Shown: piece by piece, positions 30,263-32,782 of the stretch
Layout of the letters: every line of letters begins with the position of its first letter
How positions within the stretch are numbered: the first letter of the stretch is position 1
Origin: Micromonospora rosaria
GTDB taxonomy: Bacteria > Actinomycetota > Actinomycetes > Mycobacteriales > Micromonosporaceae
Assembly (NCBI RefSeq): GCF_001567585.1
Contig: NZ_LRQV01000080.1
Location: forward strand, 1 to 32,782
Length of the DNA stretch: 32,782 bases
Direction of reading: 5' to 3'
Translations under genes and position numbers: made by a program
The notes under the pieces: model-generated
Databases searched by the model: none
What the model saw: only the letters and a program-made list of their open reading frames with translations
What the model was told of the DNA's origin: nothing

Positions 30263-30994
30263 ACCGCCGAAGACGGCGAAGCGCCACGCCTTGAAGTGGC
30301 AGTCGACGTCGACGAACCCGGCCTCGGCGAGCCAGCGGCACTGGGCGCCCACCGGCGCCGGCCGGTCGTACGCCATCCGCTCCTCGGCGGCGGCGATCTC
30401 GGCGGCGTCCGAGCCGAGCGCGGTGATCTGGCGCAGCCACACCTCGTGGTACCGGCGGTCCAGGGCGGGGGTCGGCCCGGCGACCTGTTCGGCGTTGACG
30501 AAGACACCGCCGGGGCGCAGCACCCCCCGGACCCGCCGGTACAGCTCACGCTTGCCGGCGTCGTCGAGGTGGTGGATCGCCAGGGCGCTGACCACCGCGT
30601 CGTACCCGCCAGAGCTGGCCAGCGGCGTGGCGTCGTCGGCGGGCCGGTCGGGCTCGGGCGCGGGCAGCGGGTCGGTCAGGTCGGCCACCACGCGGCGGTG
30701 CGGCACCCCGGCGGCGGCGAGGTGGTCGCCGGCCACGGCGAGCATGGCGGGGGCGGCGTCCAGCAGGGTCAACCGGACCTCGGGAACGGTCGCGGCGACC
30801 AGCCGGGAGAGCAGCCCGGTGCCCGCGCCGAGATCGAGCACCCGGGGTGCCCGGCCGGCGGCGAGCGCCTCGGCCAGCGGCGGCTCGGCCACCTGCACGG
30901 CGGTCCGGTAGAAGTCGTCGAAGCACGGCACCAGCCGTCGGCGTGCCTGATCGTAACCGGTCGCCACGGCGTCGAACGCCTCTGCCACACTCAT
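30251..30994 (-). CDS. Class I SAM-dependent methyltransferase
   Basis: This 247-residue protein begins MSVAEAFDAVATGYDQARR, the usual N-terminus of UbiE/Methyltransf_25-type enzymes. Motif I is VLDLGAGTGLLSRL, the acidic residue of motif II is in LTLLDAAPAML, and motif IV is YDAVVSALAIHHLDD. RVRGVLRPGGVFVNAEQV is post-motif III. GGGAGGCGAG precedes the ATG. The gene has a strong -10 box (TACAAT) with an 18-bp inverted repeat immediately downstream, so it is probably repressed until an inducer arrives. The substrate is unknown; a small molecule is likelier than a macromolecule. Confidence 0.88.
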   Translation of the reverse strand: MSVAEAFDAVATGYDQARRRLVPCFDDFYRTAVQVAEPPLAEALAAGRAPRVLDLGAGTGLLSRLVAATVPEVRLTLLDAAPAMLAVAGDHLAAAGVPHRRVVADLTDPLPAPEPDRPADDATPLASSGGYDAVVSALAIHHLDDAGKRELYRRVRGVLRPGGVFVNAEQVAGPTPALDRRYHEVWLRQITALGSDAAEIAAAEERMAYDRPAPVGAQCRWLAEAGFVDVDCHFKAWRFAVFGGVAG

Positions 30995-31009
30995 CTCGCC
31001 TCCCGAAAC

Positions 31010-31033
31010 ATGAGACAGCTTTCTCATATTGTA
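31010..31033 (-). promoter_or_regulatory. -10 box and operator of the methyltransferase gene
   Basis: On the minus strand TACAAT (31033-31028) is a near-perfect -10. Directly downstream, over the expected start, lies ATGAGA-AAGCTG-TCTCAT (31027-31010), palindromic except for one central pair. The repressor is not in the window. Confidence 0.6.
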
Positions 31034-31078
31034 GGCCCGGTGGGTTGTCCCTCTTCCCGGAGTCGGTGTGAGCCGCTC

Positions 31079-31116
31079 TTGACAGGCTCGAAACAGAAGG
31101 GACCCGGACCGGAAAC
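31079..31116 (+). promoter_or_regulatory. Candidate GlnR-binding site upstream of the nitrate reductase gene
   Basis: TTGAC (31079-31083), GAAAC (31090-31094), GACCC (31101-31105) and GAAAC (31112-31116) follow each other with exactly 6 bp between them. This fits the actinobacterial GlnR box gTnAc-n6-GaAAc repeated twice: both GAAAC half-sites are exact, the first a-site matches except its lead G, and the second a-site is weak. It ends 23 bp before the reductase ATG. GlnR controls nitrate assimilation in Streptomyces and Mycobacterium; binding here is inferred. Confidence 0.5.
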
Positions 31117-31139
31117 CGCCCGGCGGCACGCTCTGCCAC

Positions 31140-32782
31140 ATGACAGACGGTGCACGAGCGGCCACCCGAGCAGGGCGGCAGCCCCGCGAGGCGGCCACGC
31201 ACTGCCCGTACTGCGCCCTCCAGTGCGGGATGACGCTGCGCGAGGAGGCCGGCCGGGTCACCGTCCAGCCCCGACAGTTCCCGACCAACCGCGGCGGGCT
31301 CTGCCAAAAGGGCTGGACCTCCGCCGACCTGCTCGACCACACCGAACGGCTCACCACTCCCCTGCTGCGCGACCCGGCCAGCGGCGAGCTGCGTCCCGCG
31401 AGCTGGGACGCCGCCCTGGACCGGATCGCCACCGCGATCCGCGACCTGTGGGCCCGGCAGGGCCGCGACGCGGTCGCCGTCTTCGGCGGCGGCGGCCTGA
31501 CCAACGAGAAGGCGTACGCGCTCGGCAGGTTCGCCCGCGTCACGCTCCGTACCCGCAACATCGACTACAACGGACGGTTCTGCATGTCCTCGGCGGCGGC
31601 GGCCGGGCTGCGCGCCTTCGGCGTCGACCGGGGGCTGCCCTTCCCGCTCGCCGACCTCGGTCACGCGGACACCCTGCTGCTGGTCGGGGCGAACCCGGCG
31701 GAGACCATGCCGCCGCTGATGCGGTACCTGACCGAGCAGCGGGAGCGGGGCGGCCGGCTGATCGTGGTCGACCCCCGGCTCACCGCCACCGCCCGCCAGG
31801 CCGACCTGCACCTGCAACCGTTGCCCGGCACCGACCTCGCGGTCGCCAACGCGCTGCTGCACGTCGCCCTCACCGAGGGCTGGGTGGACCGGGCGTACGT
31901 GGCCGACCGGACCACCGGCTTCGAGGCGGTCCGTCGCAGCGTGGCCGGGTGGTGGCCGGCGCGGGCGGAGGCGCTGGCCGGGGTACCGGTCGCGGACCTG
32001 GTGGCGACCGCCCACGCGCTGGGCACCGCCGAACGGGCGATCATCCTCACCGCCCGGGGCGCCGAGCAGCACGCCAAGGGCGTGGACACGGTCACCGCCT
32101 TCGTCAACCTCGCGCTCGCCCTGGGCCTGCCCGGCCGCCCCGGCTCCGGGTACGGCTGCCTGACCGGGCAGGGCAACGGCCAGGGTGGCCGGGAGCACGG
32201 GCAGAAGGCCGACCAGTTGCCCGGGTACCGCAAGATCGACGACCCGGCGGCGCGGGAGCACGTGGCCCGGGTCTGGGGGGTACCCGCCGAGACGCTGCCC
32301 GGCCCCGGGGTGAGCGCGTACGAACTGCTGGACTCCCTCGGCACCGCGGACGGCCCCAAGGCGATGCTGCTCTTCGGCTCGAACCCGGTGGTGTCGGCGC
32401 CCCGCGCGGCCCGGGTCACCGACCGGCTGCGCGCACTGGACCTGCTGGTCGTCGCCGACTTCCTGCTCTCCGAGACGGCCGCCCTGGCCGACGTGGTGCT
32501 GCCCACCGCCCAGTGGGCCGAGGAGGACGGCACCATGACCAACCTGGAGGGTCGGGTGCTGCGCCGCCGCGCCCTGCGGGAACCCCCGCCCGGCGTCCGC
32601 ACCGACCTGGAGATCCTCGCCGACCTCGCCGCCCGCCTGGAAGGAAGGGCCCCTTCTTATCGCTTTCGGGATAGGAAGGGCCCCCTCCTCACACCCGGGC
32701 CCGGGGCTGCGGCCAATCAGGCGGCAGCCGAGCAGGCGACAGCCGAGCAGGCGACAGCCGAGCAGGCGACAGCCGAGCAGGC
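31140..32782 (+). CDS. Assimilatory nitrate reductase catalytic subunit (3' truncated by window)
   Basis: This molybdopterin oxidoreductase reduces nitrate to nitrite in the cytoplasm. The frame runs from ATG 31140 to the right edge with no stop (547 codons). The [4Fe-4S] cysteines are Cys22, Cys25, Cys29 and Cys55 in HCPYCALQCGM and GGLCQKG; the molybdenum ligand is Cys148 in YNGRFCMSSAAAAG, as in NapA/Nas enzymes and unlike the selenocysteine/cysteine context of formate dehydrogenases. LVGANPAETMPP, LTGQGNGQGGREHG and LEGRVLRRR are also typical. After residue 500 the frame runs through a copy of the GGGCCC palindrome and then an ATAEQ pentapeptide repeat before the expected C-terminal cofactor domain. 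Whether that domain follows cannot be seen. The NarK neighbour supports nitrate as substrate. Confidence 0.88.
   Translation, partial: MTDGARAATRAGRQPREAATHCPYCALQCGMTLREEAGRVTVQPRQFPTNRGGLCQKGWTSADLLDHTERLTTPLLRDPASGELRPASWDAALDRIATAIRDLWARQGRDAVAVFGGGGLTNEKAYALGRFARVTLRTRNIDYNGRFCMSSAAAAGLRAFGVDRGLPFPLADLGHADTLLLVGANPAETMPPLMRYLTEQRERGGRLIVVDPRLTATARQADLHLQPLPGTDLAVANALLHVALTEGWVDRAYVADRTTGFEAVRRSVAGWWPARAEALAGVPVADLVATAHALGTAERAIILTARGAEQHAKGVDTVTAFVNLALALGLPGRPGSGYGCLTGQGNGQGGREHGQKADQLPGYRKIDDPAAREHVARVWGVPAETLPGPGVSAYELLDSLGTADGPKAMLLFGSNPVVSAPRAARVTDRLRALDLLVVADFLLSETAALADVVLPTAQWAEEDGTMTNLEGRVLRRRALREPPPGVRTDLEILADLAARLEGRAPSYRFRDRKGPLLTPGPGAAANQAAAEQATAEQATAEQATAEQ
32643..32690. repeat. 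Dispersed GGGCCC double palindrome, copy 3, inside the nitrate reductase frame
   Basis: GGAAGGGCCCCTTC and GGAAGGGCCCCCTCC flank TTATCGCTTTCGGGATA. It is the closest relative of the intergenic copy at 18115. It is read in frame as GRAPSYRFRDRKGPLLTP, in a different reading register from copy 1. Confidence 0.8.
32721..32782. repeat. 15-bp minisatellite running off the right edge, in frame
   Basis: Units of GCGACAGCCGAGCAG start at 32721 (with GCGGCA), 32736, 32751 and 32766, and the next begins at the edge. In the nitrate reductase frame they encode repeated A-T-A-E-Q. The unit length is a multiple of three, so copy-number change would not shift the frame. The full number of copies is not visible. 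Confidence 0.9.

Noticed and set aside
31140..32782. Formate dehydrogenase as the identity of the molybdoenzyme
   Set aside because: The molybdenum-ligand context (YNGRFCMSS), the NarK neighbour and the GlnR-like site favour assimilatory nitrate reductase. The C-terminus is not visible, so this is a judgement.

Overview
The window looks like chromosomal DNA of a Micromonosporaceae actinomycete (Micromonospora or a close relative; inference). The reasons are very high G+C with strong G/C third-position bias, frequent GTG starts, GTGA/ATGA stop-start overlaps, TANNNT -10 boxes placed 6-7 nt before start codons (leaderless genes), housekeeping order typical of actinobacteria, and a dispersed double palindrome built on GAAGGGCCCCTTC. 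I recall that palindrome from this family, but this is unverified. No RNA genes, insertion sequences or CRISPR arrays were seen.

Layout. 1-1633: a THUMP-like methyltransferase (5' end cut by the window) and a YbaK-type Cys-tRNA(Pro) deacylase. 2100-6600: a xylose-type sugar ABC transporter (binding lipoprotein, single-domain ATPase, permease) followed by a ROK regulator, with a candidate operator upstream. 6761-7774: a DUF4142-like envelope protein converging on a small unknown gene. 7791-10100 (minus): tsaB-rimI-tsaD; tsaE lies at 15364-15846 behind alr and an alpha/beta hydrolase, with the bifunctional NAD(P)H-hydrate repair enzyme further upstream. These blocks are usually adjacent in actinobacteria. 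Here about 5.2 kb sits between tsaE and tsaB and holds an HTH protein with a degenerate nucleotidyltransferase-like domain, ung, a StlD/DarB-like ketosynthase fused to a heme-oxygenase-like diiron oxidase, an unknown helical protein translationally coupled to it, and a HicB/HicA pair whose toxin frame is shifted near its end. 19991-21873: a WXG100-like protein and a DUF1023 hydrolase. 21969-27800: glmS, a DapC-like aminotransferase, glmM, rpsI and rplM. 28027-32782: a nitrate module (NarK transporter; assimilatory nitrate reductase cut at the right edge) separated by a MazE/MazF-like pair and a SAM methyltransferase.

How the genes work together. TsaB, TsaD and TsaE make the t6A modification of tRNA; GlmS and GlmM feed UDP-GlcNAc synthesis, and Alr and the DapC-like enzyme feed peptidoglycan precursors; NarK and the reductase bring in and reduce nitrate, probably under GlnR. 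The least explained item is the ketosynthase-diiron oxidase fusion with its coupled partner, which looks like a compact lipid or natural-product pathway.

Two non-coding themes stand out. Many short tandem-repeat arrays, with unrelated units of 15-36 bp, sit in intergenic gaps and at gene ends. Two of the three copies of the dispersed palindrome lie inside reading frames without breaking them.
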